Below the pieces are notes generated by a model. It was not told where the DNA came from, did not search any database, and saw only the letters and a program-made list of their open reading frames with translations. Made by a program: the position numbers and the translations under genes. From Larsenimonas suaedae (GTDB lineage: Bacteria > Pseudomonadota > Gammaproteobacteria > Pseudomonadales > Halomonadaceae), in NCBI RefSeq assembly GCF_023712105.1, contig NZ_JAMLJI010000001.1:1230463-1294462 (forward strand): a stretch of DNA of 64,000 nucleotides. Reading direction: 5' to 3'. Every line of letters starts with the position of its first letter. Positions within the stretch are counted from its first letter, which is position 1. This document shows, one piece after another, positions 51,632-61,500 of the stretch.

Positions 51632-53557
51632 CTATTGGCGAGTCGCCACCAGCTCTTCGATGGGCGCGAGAAAGCCCTGAAAACCATCGGCCCCGATCGC
51701 TTCGACCCGCTTGCGCTGTTCCTCGGTTTCCACACGTGTCACCACCACCAGCGCATCGACCTGATGCGCGGCCATGCACAGGCTTCGAAGCAACTCGGTG
51801 TCCACGTCATCGCGCACGAAAAACGACTGGTCGATCTTGACGTAGCCCGGGCGCAGCGACACCAGATACGGCATGACCTGCAGGTTGCGCGCGAACCGGT
51901 CAATGCCAAGCCGTGCACCGAGGGGCCGCAAATGATCGCTCAGCCGCTGGATGGCGCTCGGATGCTTGAGAAGATCGCTTTCAGACACCTCGACATCCAA
52001 TCGCGCCGTAACCTCGGGGTGTTTTTCAAACCACTGGCAGAGCTGATCCAGGGAGTGAGAGTTGCCAAGCGTGTCGGCGGTCAGGTTGACCGCCAGCCGC
52101 TCCGGCAGGGACTCATAGCGCTTGGCGATCCACTCGAAGACATACCGGTCCAGACGGTCTCCCATACGGAAGTGATAGACCACAGGTACAAAGCTTCCGG
52201 CCGAGTGCACCCGCTCTCCCTCCGGTAGGCGCAGGAAGATTTCCCGGTGAAATTCATTGCCATCGCGGGTCAATACCGGCTGCGCAACGAACAGGAAGCG
52301 GTCTTCGTCGATGGCCTGATCCACCATCAGCTTCCATTCGCCACGGTTACGCTCATCAAGGGCGGACGCTCTCGGCGCCAGCTCCCAGTTGAGTTGGCGC
52401 TCGCGCGCAATCTGCAGCGCCTTGTCGGCGGCGGCCAGCATGGTCATCCGCTTGGCGCCGGGCTCTTTCACCACGACACCGGCATGACAGCGCGCGCCTT
52501 GCTCGTCGGCCATCGGATTGACGTCAAGCGCCCGGTCAAGCGTTGCCAGAAGTTGCTCGATGAACTGATAGCGCTCGTCGTCATCGGCATCCGGCAAAAT
52601 GGCAGCAAACTCGTTGGCCGAAAGCCGGGCCGCACTCAAGGTCTCGCCATTGAGCCGTGCGGCACGAAGCTGATGGGCCAGCGCCCGAATGGCGGTATCT
52701 CGCGCCTCGAAGCCGTTGCGGCGATAAATATCATCGAGGGCATCGAACTGAACGATCATCAGCGAACCACCATCGGGTGCAGCCAGCCACTCATCCATCA
52801 CCCGACCCAGGTAGGCCCGGTTACCCAGCTCGGAGACCGCGTCACGCTCGGCCATGGCCTGAAGCCGCCGAACCTGCTCGGACTGGGCGTCATACTGCTC
52901 CTTGAGACGCTTGCCGAGACGGTTGACCGCATGCGTTATGCCCTCGAGCTCCTTGATTCGCGTGGGTTTAAGCGGCTTGTTGAAGCCATGGATTTCCATG
53001 TCACTGACGTGCTGCGAGAGCGTTTTCAACGGTTTCAACAACCACCGGATCAGTGCCGTACACACCACCACGGCAATCAGCACGCTAAGGGTGAGAAATC
53101 CGAACAATTTGATCGCCAGTTGCCATAGCTCGTTGTAGGCCGGATTGTTGTCGGCCTCGACGTAAAGCGTTCCAAGCGGCGACCAGCCGCCCCCTACATC
53201 GCGCTGCCCTTCCTGCTCGGGCAACCGAACCAGGCTTTGAAACAGTTCCGGCGAGTGGGCCGGCGCGGTTCGCTCGACCACAAGAGGCTGGTCGCGCCCG
53301 ACGGCGTCGAGCTGAATACGCTTGACCGCCGCACCATCGAAAGCCGCGTGAATCAGGGTTTCAGCCGCGACCCAATCCCCGACTTCAACAAACGGCACCA
53401 ACGACAGACTCAGCGCCTGCGTTAGATTGGTGACCTGATTGCGCTGCTGCGTCTCGAGCGAGGCGCGCGTCTGCTGTACCTCGATCACGAAAACGCCTGT
53501 CGAAAACGCCAACAGCAAGACGATGATTGCACTGACCAACCGACGATAAAGACTCAT
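51632..53557 (-). CDS. lapD: LapD-like inner-membrane c-di-GMP receptor (degenerate GGDEF-EAL)
   Basis: A 641-residue protein: TM1 (about 7-27), a periplasmic LapD/MoxY-like domain (about 28-148) with VGGGWSPLGTLYVE carrying Trp125, TM2 (about 149-171), HAMP, an S-helix with the coiled segment RLKEQYDAQSEQVRRL, then GGDEF and EAL domains. Both catalytic sites are degenerate: GGDEF reads SANEF (313-317), the EAL motif is EIFLR (439-443), and DDFG is replaced by IDRFA. As in Pseudomonas, it should bind c-di-GMP through the EAL fold without turnover and hold LapG in the periplasm. AAGGAG precedes the ATG. lapG follows after 60 bases. Confidence 0.93.
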   Translation of the reverse strand: MSLYRRLVSAIIVLLLAFSTGVFVIEVQQTRASLETQQRNQVTNLTQALSLSLVPFVEVGDWVAAETLIHAAFDGAAVKRIQLDAVGRDQPLVVERTAPAHSPELFQSLVRLPEQEGQRDVGGGWSPLGTLYVEADNNPAYNELWQLAIKLFGFLTLSVLIAVVVCTALIRWLLKPLKTLSQHVSDMEIHGFNKPLKPTRIKELEGITHAVNRLGKRLKEQYDAQSEQVRRLQAMAERDAVSELGNRAYLGRVMDEWLAAPDGGSLMIVQFDALDDIYRRNGFEARDTAIRALAHQLRAARLNGETLSAARLSANEFAAILPDADDDERYQFIEQLLATLDRALDVNPMADEQGARCHAGVVVKEPGAKRMTMLAAADKALQIARERQLNWELAPRASALDERNRGEWKLMVDQAIDEDRFLFVAQPVLTRDGNEFHREIFLRLPEGERVHSAGSFVPVVYHFRMGDRLDRYVFEWIAKRYESLPERLAVNLTADTLGNSHSLDQLCQWFEKHPEVTARLDVEVSESDLLKHPSAIQRLSDHLRPLGARLGIDRFARNLQVMPYLVSLRPGYVKIDQSFFVRDDVDTELLRSLCMAAHQVDALVVVTRVETEEQRKRVEAIGADGFQGFLAPIEELVATRQ

Positions 53558-53596
53558 GCGGTGCTCCTTGACCTGCCTGGGACAACGACAGTGGTG

Positions 53597-54901
53597 TTAC
53601 GTATTTTTCGGCCAACGTACGTCGACTTTAAGGGTATCAAGCAGCTGTCCGGTCGCGGAAAGCAGCCTGTAGCGCGCGCGCATCAGATCGAACTGCGCCT
53701 GGAGCTCCGCCTGCTGGGCCTGGTAGTACTCGGTTTCACTGTCCAAAAGATCCAGAAGCGTTCGACGGCCGATGTCGAACTGCTTGCGATAATTCACGCG
53801 GGAGGCCTTGCTCGACTCGAGGTGCTGCTCCAGATAAGGCATCTGGCTTTTGAGAAAATCGCGGGCGTTCCACGCAAGACGAAGCTCATCGTTGACCTCG
53901 CGCCGGGCGCGATCGGTTTCGTACTGAACCACTTCGAGTTCGCGGGTCTGAGCGCGCAGTTCAGCCGAATCGATCCCGCCTCGATAGAGGTTGTAATTCA
54001 TCACCAGATCGGTGCTCCAATCGTTATCGCTGACCCCTTCGTAGTCGTAATCCTCGGCCCATGAGCGGTTAGCCTCAAAGCTGAACGTCGGCCAGAAGTC
54101 GCCCTTTTCCACCTGACGCTGGTGCTGCTGGGAGCGAATCGAGGCCTTGGCCGACAGCAGAAGCGGGTTTTGGCTGTACGCCAGCGCCTCGACCTGTTCG
54201 AGGGACGAAGGCAGCCCTTCAAGCGACGGCGCCTCTGGCATACTGAGCCCTCTTGGCGCCTCACCGATGTAGCGCTGAAACGCCGAGCGCGCATCAGCCA
54301 GATTGTTACGTGCCGCCATCAGGCTTGCCCGGGCCTGCGCAAGCCGCCCATCGACTTGGGTCGAATCGGCGGTGGTGCCCGCGCCCTGTTCAGCGCGCCG
54401 ACGAATGTCCGAGGCTGTATCCTCATGGAGGCGCACGTTGTTTTCGGCAAGCGCCACAAGCTGCTCGGACCGAAGCACGTTCAAATACGCCTCGATGCTT
54501 GAAAGCGCTACGCTGTTGGCCGCTGCGGCCGCCTGAAGTTTTTGATACTCCTGTTCGGCACCGGCCTGGCGAATCCGGGCAACGGTTGCGTTACCGTCCC
54601 AGATCAACTGAGTCAGCGTGACCGAAGCGCGTCGATAATCGTGGGGCTCGGAGTTGGCGGCGATGCCATTGACTTCGCTTTCGAAGCTGCCTCGCCCCGT
54701 ACGCGCGGAAACGTTGACCGAGGGCAGGTAAGCCCCCTTGGCCGCCCGGGTATCAGCGGCACGCGCTTCAAACCGGGCAATCTCGGCCCGTGTGATCGGA
54801 TGTTCATGCACGGCCTTAGATACGGCCTCGGCCAGGGTTTGAGCCTGAACGGCCGAGGGCGCAAGACACAGCGCCATCCACCAGCACCAACGTTGTTTCA
54901 T
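53597..54901 (-). CDS. lapE: TolC-family outer-membrane channel of the adhesin secretion system
   Basis: A 434-residue outer-membrane efflux protein with a signal peptide (LAPSAVQA-QTLAEAV). The two homologous OEP repeats are visible as long heptad-rich helices (GAYLPSVNVSARTGRG, then ATVARIRQAGAEQEYQKLQAAAAANSVALSSIEAYLNVLR; and GDFWPTFSFEANRS, then YNLYRGGIDSAELRAQTREL). It resembles AggA/LapE-type channels paired with type I secretion of large adhesins. It lies between the membrane fusion protein and lapD on the same strand. Confidence 0.92.
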   Translation of the reverse strand: MKQRWCWWMALCLAPSAVQAQTLAEAVSKAVHEHPITRAEIARFEARAADTRAAKGAYLPSVNVSARTGRGSFESEVNGIAANSEPHDYRRASVTLTQLIWDGNATVARIRQAGAEQEYQKLQAAAAANSVALSSIEAYLNVLRSEQLVALAENNVRLHEDTASDIRRRAEQGAGTTADSTQVDGRLAQARASLMAARNNLADARSAFQRYIGEAPRGLSMPEAPSLEGLPSSLEQVEALAYSQNPLLLSAKASIRSQQHQRQVEKGDFWPTFSFEANRSWAEDYDYEGVSDNDWSTDLVMNYNLYRGGIDSAELRAQTRELEVVQYETDRARREVNDELRLAWNARDFLKSQMPYLEQHLESSKASRVNYRKQFDIGRRTLLDLLDSETEYYQAQQAELQAQFDLMRARYRLLSATGQLLDTLKVDVRWPKNT

Positions 54902-54921
54902 ATCGTTCCCCTGATGATTTC

Positions 54922-56313
54922 TTATCGTTCGCGCAGCGCGCCTTGTTGAGCGCGTAAAATCGGTTTCAATAGGTACTGCAGGATGGTTTGATCACCCGTG
55001 ATGATGTCGGCGGTGGCCTGCATGCCAGGAATGATCGGCAAGGGGTCGCTTTCGGCCCCAAGGTGGTTGCGCTCGGTTCGAAGGCGCACGACGTAGTAGC
55101 TATTGCCTTCCTCGTCCTGCACGGTATCCGGACTGATGCGTTCGACCGTGCCCTTGAGCCCGCCATAGATCGTGAAGTCATAGGCACTGAACTTGACGGT
55201 GGCCGGCTGTCCGGGCCTTAGAAAACCGATGTCCTTGGGTTGCACCTTGGCCTCGACCAGCAGCTGATCCTCGATCGGTACGATTTCCATCAGGCTCTGA
55301 CCGGGCTCGACCACTCCGCCGATCGTATTGATATTGATCGAGCGAACCGTGCCATGCACCGGCGACGTCACAAGCGTTCGATCCACCCGATCCAACAGCG
55401 AGGACCGACCCTGCCTCAAGCTGTCGAGCCGAGCGCGCGCTTCGCTCAAGGCATCGGCGCTTCGAACGCGAAACTGCTGAGCCACATCGACCCGCTTGCT
55501 GATCGCTTCATCGAGCTCGGAACGTTTGGAAGGAATCGCCAGGCGCGTGCTTTCAAGCTCCCCGCGCAGGTCGTTGACCTGTCGCTGAATCTGCAATAGG
55601 TCGACACGAGAGACCACGCCCTCCTTGACCAGGGGCGCCGTGATCGACAGTTCCTGGCGCGAAAGTTGGTAACTGCGGTTGAGGCTTTCGACCTTGGCCT
55701 GCAGTTCGCGAAGTTCCTGCTGGCGCTGCGTGATCTGTTCACGCGCCTGGGAGAGCTGGGCCTGAAGCCCACGCAGACGCTCGCGGTAGGCAGCTATCGC
55801 GCCTTGGGCCAGTGACGGATGGGCTTCTCGAAATTCAGAGTCCAGCGCGGGGGAGGTCTCACTGATCGACACCTGATCGAGCCACTGTTCAGCGGAGTGC
55901 TCGATGGTGACCGAATCAAGCTCGGCGTCGTACTGAGCGATTTGAGCCTGAAGGCCGGAAAGTGTCGACTCACGCTCGGCAAGATCAGCACCGGCGCGCG
56001 TATCATCAATGCGGACAAGCGGCTGCCCCTGCTCGACGATGTCGCCCTCCGAGACAAAAATATCGCGTACGATGCCGCCTTCCAGATTCTGTACCGTTTG
56101 CAACCGTGTGGACGGCACGACCTCGCCGGTCCCTCGTGTTACCACTTCCACATGGGCAAGCGCCGCCCAGGTGATTGCGGTCAACAAAAAGGCCAGCACG
56201 ACCCAGATTAAAACCCGCGATTTCCAGGGCGTGGCCAGAAGTACCGCAGCACTGGCGTCATCCAGGTAGTGAATGTCGTCACGCTCGATCGCCGACTTAC
56301 CCCCCCGTGCCAT
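54922..56313 (-). CDS. lapC: HlyD-family membrane fusion protein of the adhesin secretion system
   Basis: A 463-residue type I secretion adaptor. A single TM helix (about residues 33-53, LIWVVLAFLLTAITWAALAHV) is followed by a lipoyl/barrel-like start (GTGEVVPSTRLQTVQNLEGGIVRDIFVSEGDIVEQGQPLVRID), long periplasmic coiled coils (about 130-330) and a C-terminal beta domain with SPVHGTVRSININTIGGVVEPGQSLMEIVP. GAGGAGG lies just before the ATG at 56313. The start overlaps the end of the ABC transporter gene by 17 bases. Confidence 0.93.
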   Translation of the reverse strand: MARGGKSAIERDDIHYLDDASAAVLLATPWKSRVLIWVVLAFLLTAITWAALAHVEVVTRGTGEVVPSTRLQTVQNLEGGIVRDIFVSEGDIVEQGQPLVRIDDTRAGADLAERESTLSGLQAQIAQYDAELDSVTIEHSAEQWLDQVSISETSPALDSEFREAHPSLAQGAIAAYRERLRGLQAQLSQAREQITQRQQELRELQAKVESLNRSYQLSRQELSITAPLVKEGVVSRVDLLQIQRQVNDLRGELESTRLAIPSKRSELDEAISKRVDVAQQFRVRSADALSEARARLDSLRQGRSSLLDRVDRTLVTSPVHGTVRSININTIGGVVEPGQSLMEIVPIEDQLLVEAKVQPKDIGFLRPGQPATVKFSAYDFTIYGGLKGTVERISPDTVQDEEGNSYYVVRLRTERNHLGAESDPLPIIPGMQATADIITGDQTILQYLLKPILRAQQGALRER

Positions 56314-58510
56314 GCTGACCTCCTCGAGCCTCGGCCGGTGATGGTTCCGTGGCGTTTCCGCTCGAGGCCTTTCCGGAATTGAGGGATGCCAGCACCGTGT
56401 CCTTCGGGCCATCGGCAATCACGCGCCCGCCATCCAGTACGATGACCCGTTCGGCAATATCGAGCATCGCGCTCTTGTGCGTGATCAAAATCATGGTCTG
56501 ACTGCGAGGTAGGCTTGAAAGCATACGGCGAAGCCGAAATTCGGAGCGGTTATCCATGTGAGCCGTCGGCTCATCCAACAATAAAAGCGGGGGTTGGGGC
56601 AGCAGCGCCCGAGCCAGTAATACCGCTTGACGCTGACCGCTCGACAATAGCCGCCCACCTTCGCCGACCTGGCGATCAAGCCCTTCGGGGTCGACGCGAG
56701 TGAACTCGGTCACCCCGGCAAGCGTTGCCGCCCGCTGAAGCGCCTCGTCACTGGCATGCTGATTACCAAGCAGAATGTTGTCTCTGATCGAGCCGTAAAA
56801 CAGCGACCCATCCTGACCGGCATGGCCGATGTGGCGGCGAAGATCAGCCGGATGGAGTTGGTTCAGATCAAGCCCATCGACACGAATGCTGCCGCCGGTG
56901 GGCTGGTAAAGCCCGCTCATAAGACGCTGAAGCGTACTCTTGCCGGCGCCGATGCGCCCAATGATGGCCACGCGCTCGCCGGGCGTGATGGTAAAGCTCA
57001 AATCGTGGATGACATCCGGGGCATTTTCGGAATACCGAAAGCGAACGTGGTCGAACTCGAACTGCATTTGAAGGCGCTCGCGATGCACGTAGCTTTTGGT
57101 TTCATCGACCTCATCGGGCAAGTCCATGATTTGATTCAACGCCGCCATGGCGCTGCGCGTCTGGCCGATGCGGGTAATGAGAAGCGCCGTTTGAGCCAGC
57201 GGCTGCAGGGCGCGGCCGGTCAACATGACCGCGGCGATGAGCCCACCCATGCTCAAGGCGGCGTCGCTGATCTGATAGACACCGGCCAGAATCAGCGCAA
57301 CCGTCGACAGCTGAGTCACACTCATGGTGAGGGAGTTGACCGAGGTAGAGAGGTTTCGACTGTGAACGCCCCACCGGGCAATCTCACCGACGGCGCGCTC
57401 GTAGGCGCGCTGATACTCACCCTGAGCATTGGCAAGCTTCAGGCTTTCAAGCCCGGCAATGCTTTCGACCAGACGAGCCTGACGCTCGGTGGCAAGCCGT
57501 GAACCCAGCTCGATACTGCGCTTGAGCGGCCACTGAAGCGCGATGCTGTAGCCCAGAAGAATCACCAGCGCAGCAATCGGAACCAGAACCAGAGGCCCGG
57601 CCACGATCCAGACAATCACCAGAAACAGCAGTGCAAAGGGGAGATCAATCAGCGTGGTCAGGGTCAATGAGGTGAAGAAATCCCGAATGGATTCGAATTC
57701 CTGAAGGTGCTTCACGAACCCGCCTACCGACGCCGGGCGCGCATCCATACGAAGATTCATCGCCTTTGCGAAGAGCTTCGAGGAAATGAGCACTTCGGAT
57801 TTCTTGCCGGCCACATCCAGAAACCAGGCCCGCACCTGACGCACGATCAGATCGAACACCACGATGATTGCCATGCCACTGGCCAACACCCAGAGCGTGT
57901 TGAAGGCCAGATTCGGCACCACCTTGTCGTAGACGTTCATGACAAAAAGCGGCGCCGCAAGTGCGAAGATATTGACCAACAATGAGGCAATGAAGACGTC
58001 ACGGTAGATCGGCATCGAGAGCTTGAGCGTCGACCAGAACCAGTGACCGTCCGGCAGCTTGACCGTTTCCTTGCTGCGCTGATCGAAGCGGTGCTCGCGC
58101 TTGATGTAGACCACCTTTCCGGTGGCCTGCTCTTCGAGCGACTCAAGCGGGCACGCCTCAACCCCATCGGCCTCGGGCACATAGATTTCGGCCTGCCCGG
58201 CCTGCTCATCGACGCTCAGCAGAACGATCGCGCGCTGGCTCTTGAGCAACACGATGCACGGCATGAGCAGACTCGAAATGCGCTGCACCTTTTGGTCGAC
58301 CAAACGTGCCGAAAGCCCGGCACGCGAGGCCGAGCGCGGCAGCAGTGCCAGAGTCAGGCGGCCTTGATCAAGCGGCAGCCCATCGGCCAGCACAGCGACC
58401 GAGCGCGGTGTGCCAAAGTGACGTGACAGAAACGCCAGCGAATACAGCAGCGGGTCACGCTCTTTTTCACCGGCAGGTTCCGGGCGTAACGGTGTCGCGG
58501 TGTTTGCCAA
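56297..58510 (-). CDS. lapB: Type I secretion ABC transporter/permease (LapB-like)
   Basis: A 737-residue ABC exporter. The N-terminal 150 residues form a C39-like domain without the catalytic Cys motif (residues LLYSLAFLSRHFG, then LVDQKVQRISSLLMPCIVLLKS), as usual for exporters of uncleaved RTX adhesins. Six TM helices follow (about 165-440). The nucleotide-binding domain has Walker A GRIGAGKST, signature LLSSGQRQAVLLARALL (Ser replacing the usual first Gly of LSGGQ), Walker B LLLLDEPTAHMD and ITHKS. It exports the adhesin encoded just upstream. Confidence 0.93.
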   Translation of the reverse strand: MANTATPLRPEPAGEKERDPLLYSLAFLSRHFGTPRSVAVLADGLPLDQGRLTLALLPRSASRAGLSARLVDQKVQRISSLLMPCIVLLKSQRAIVLLSVDEQAGQAEIYVPEADGVEACPLESLEEQATGKVVYIKREHRFDQRSKETVKLPDGHWFWSTLKLSMPIYRDVFIASLLVNIFALAAPLFVMNVYDKVVPNLAFNTLWVLASGMAIIVVFDLIVRQVRAWFLDVAGKKSEVLISSKLFAKAMNLRMDARPASVGGFVKHLQEFESIRDFFTSLTLTTLIDLPFALLFLVIVWIVAGPLVLVPIAALVILLGYSIALQWPLKRSIELGSRLATERQARLVESIAGLESLKLANAQGEYQRAYERAVGEIARWGVHSRNLSTSVNSLTMSVTQLSTVALILAGVYQISDAALSMGGLIAAVMLTGRALQPLAQTALLITRIGQTRSAMAALNQIMDLPDEVDETKSYVHRERLQMQFEFDHVRFRYSENAPDVIHDLSFTITPGERVAIIGRIGAGKSTLQRLMSGLYQPTGGSIRVDGLDLNQLHPADLRRHIGHAGQDGSLFYGSIRDNILLGNQHASDEALQRAATLAGVTEFTRVDPEGLDRQVGEGGRLLSSGQRQAVLLARALLPQPPLLLLDEPTAHMDNRSEFRLRRMLSSLPRSQTMILITHKSAMLDIAERVIVLDGGRVIADGPKDTVLASLNSGKASSGNATEPSPAEARGGQHGTGG

Positions 58511-58545
58511 GGTGCCCCCAAAGGACAGATTCGAGCGCGACGAAC

Positions 58546-61500
58546 CTACCCATCCAGTTGTGTTTTCAATGTATTGCTGTCGACCAGCTGCCGGATGATC
58601 TCGATGTCCGATCCACCGAGTGAGGTGATGTCGGTGTTATCGAGGACAATCTTTTGAGTCACACCCTCGCTTGGCGCCCCTTCCCCGGCCTTGACCTCGA
58701 TCGTACTGCTGCCATCTCCGCCCGAGGTGAAATGCAGGTATTGGGCCAGCACGTCCACGTTGGTTTCCGCGACATCGAGCATGTCGGATAGATCGATTCT
58801 ATCGCCCTCGGCCATATTGAAATCCCTGATATGGTCTTCTGCAGGGCGGCTATTCGTGCCTTCATCGCCTCGCATCCAGGCAAACACATCCGCCCCGCTG
58901 CCGCCGGTCAGAATGTCGTTGCCGCTGCCGCCCTCGAGCCGGTCATCACCGCCCTGCCCAAACAGCACGTCATCGCCTGCACCGCCGAAGAGCTGATCAT
59001 TGCCGCCGCTGTCATCGGCAACGTCAAACTCGGAAGGATTGGCGCTGATGTAGTCGTGCATGCTTTCAAGGGTCAGCCCGGAGGGGTCGCTTGCGCCGAT
59101 GCTTTGCGCGATGTACTGCCGAAGCGCGTCTTCACCGCTGCCGTCGATACCGGGCAACACAATCTGATCCCCGAACAGGATGTCATCGCCCTCAAGACCC
59201 TTGACCGTATCGGCTGTCCCGACGATCTGAACGTTATCGCTCAGAATCGCCTCGGACAGCGCCGCCGGATCGACGTTGGTCTGAACGACGCCGTCGGAGT
59301 CGTATCCGCTGAGCTGGGACGCATTGAGATAGTCGCCAATGCCGATCGATTCAACCGTACTGACGGCATCGAGCAGTGCAAAGGCATCGCTTGCGTTATT
59401 CAGGGTTCCCGTGGTGACGGTGCCATCGCCTGCAAGATAGGACAGCTCGAAGCCGCCTTCACCGTTGGGCTCGACGTAACCGACCGTGGAGCGGGTGTAC
59501 CCGATCAGCGCCGAGGTATAAGCATAAACTGCCCCATTGGCACTGATGACCTCGAATGCGCCGTTGACGGTGTTGACGTACACCGGCTGCCCCGGCACGT
59601 AGGTACTTGAATCGAACGTGTAATACACATCGCTGCTCAACGCGAAGTCCACCGCCTTGTACGTTGAGTACTCGTACTGGTAGTAGGTCGGCTGTCCATC
59701 GGTGATGAAGTACGTCAGATTCTGGCCGGGGTTCGATGTGACTGCGTCGCTGTAGAACCAGTTGGCCGCGGTCTTGAAGGCATCTTCGTAGTTCGTGCCG
59801 CCATCGTTGGTCATGGCGTTGAGCACAGAATCGATACTGGCCATGGCGTTGGCGTCGGACAGGTCGATACTAATTGATCGCTCGACTTTATGGTCGAAAT
59901 CAGCCAGCCACAGATTGACGGTGCCTGCATTCGGCGCATCCGCACTGGCCTTGAGGGTTTCAAGCGCCTCTCTCAAGGCCACCTTGACCTGCTCGACCGC
60001 CTCGACGCTCAAGCTACTGGAAGAGTCGACAAGAATGGCAATGTTGTAATTTTGACCGGGCAATAGCCGAAGCCCGGACGCATCGCCGATCAGAATATCG
60101 CTGCTGTTGGTCCCGTTGAGCGTGTCCTCGCTTGGCGAGCCGGTCAGCAGCGTAAACCGCTCGACGCTCTCGCTGGTCGCGCTACTTGAGGCCGCATCGC
60201 CATTGCTGATTTCCGTCGAGGTGGCCGTTGCAGTCACGTTGAATGACGGTGCCTCGAGCGGCACCTGCATGGTCAACGACAGAGCATTCAAATCCGACTG
60301 AGACGCGTTGGGCAGGAACCAATCGCCGTTTTCCAGCTTGGCGGCGTCGTGGCCTGTAAGTATTACCCCCTCGGGGATACCGCTCAACGTAATGCCACTG
60401 AGCTGCTCACTGCCGTCGGTGTCGGTTAAAAGGGCACTAACGTCAAGGCCAACCACGTCATACCCGCCTTCCGTGACGGTCGACACCGCGCCATCGGGCA
60501 AAATCGTGGTGCCGTCTTCGAAGATGAGCCCTCGAATGTTGTAGAGGTTTATGACGGTGCCGGTCGCGATATCCGTCAACGTGCCGTCATAGCCGGAGCC
60601 GAACACATAATCGCCGAGCAATACCTCATAAAGGGAGAAATCCCCTTTTACGTACAAATAATCCTTGTCGTCACCATCAATGGAAATCAGCGGCAGGCCG
60701 CCCTCGACCAGGCTATTCAGATTGCCTTCGAGCACGATGATGTCGGTCCCGAGCGTATTGCCGCCAACACCCGGCGCAAGATTGAACGTGGAAAACGGCC
60801 CTTCCACCACATTGGCGCCAGTGACATTTTCTCCTTCGATAGAAATCGATGTCGGACCATCCGTAATGGCGATGGCAACCGTTCGAATGGATTCCAGCGT
60901 ATCCCCAAGCGTCGAGGATACAATCGGTGCATCGGCAACGGCCACGACGCCAATCGAGGCAGTGGCCATCGAGGTGCCGCCATTGCCATCACCGATCACA
61001 TAATCGAACGAGGCTACGCCTGAGAAATCGGCATCGGGCGTGAACGTGATCGTGCCGTCTTCATTGAGCTGAACAACGCCGTTGGTGGCGCCGCCGACAC
61101 CAAGGATGCTCAACGCATCACCATCGATATCGATGTCGTTGGCCAGAAGGTCTGTCTGCGACAGGGTCAGCACCGCATCTTCGACAACCGTGAAGGCATC
61201 CGGCGTCGCAACCGGTGCGTCGTCGGTTCCGTTGATGGTGATCGTGACGGTCTCACTGTCGCCGCCGGCAGTGGTGACGGTGAAGCTTTCGGTCATGCTC
61301 TCACCGACGCCAAGGGCCTGAACGTCAGCATTGGCATTATCGAGTGAGTAGGTCCAAACACCCGTACTCAAAAGGGTGAACATACCGAACTGTCCAGCCG
61401 TATTGCTCTGCGGGATGAACGATGATTCCCCGTCATCTGTATCGGTTACCGAAAGAATGCCGTTCGTTGAAAAGAGCGCATCCTCTTGAACAGTGCCGGT

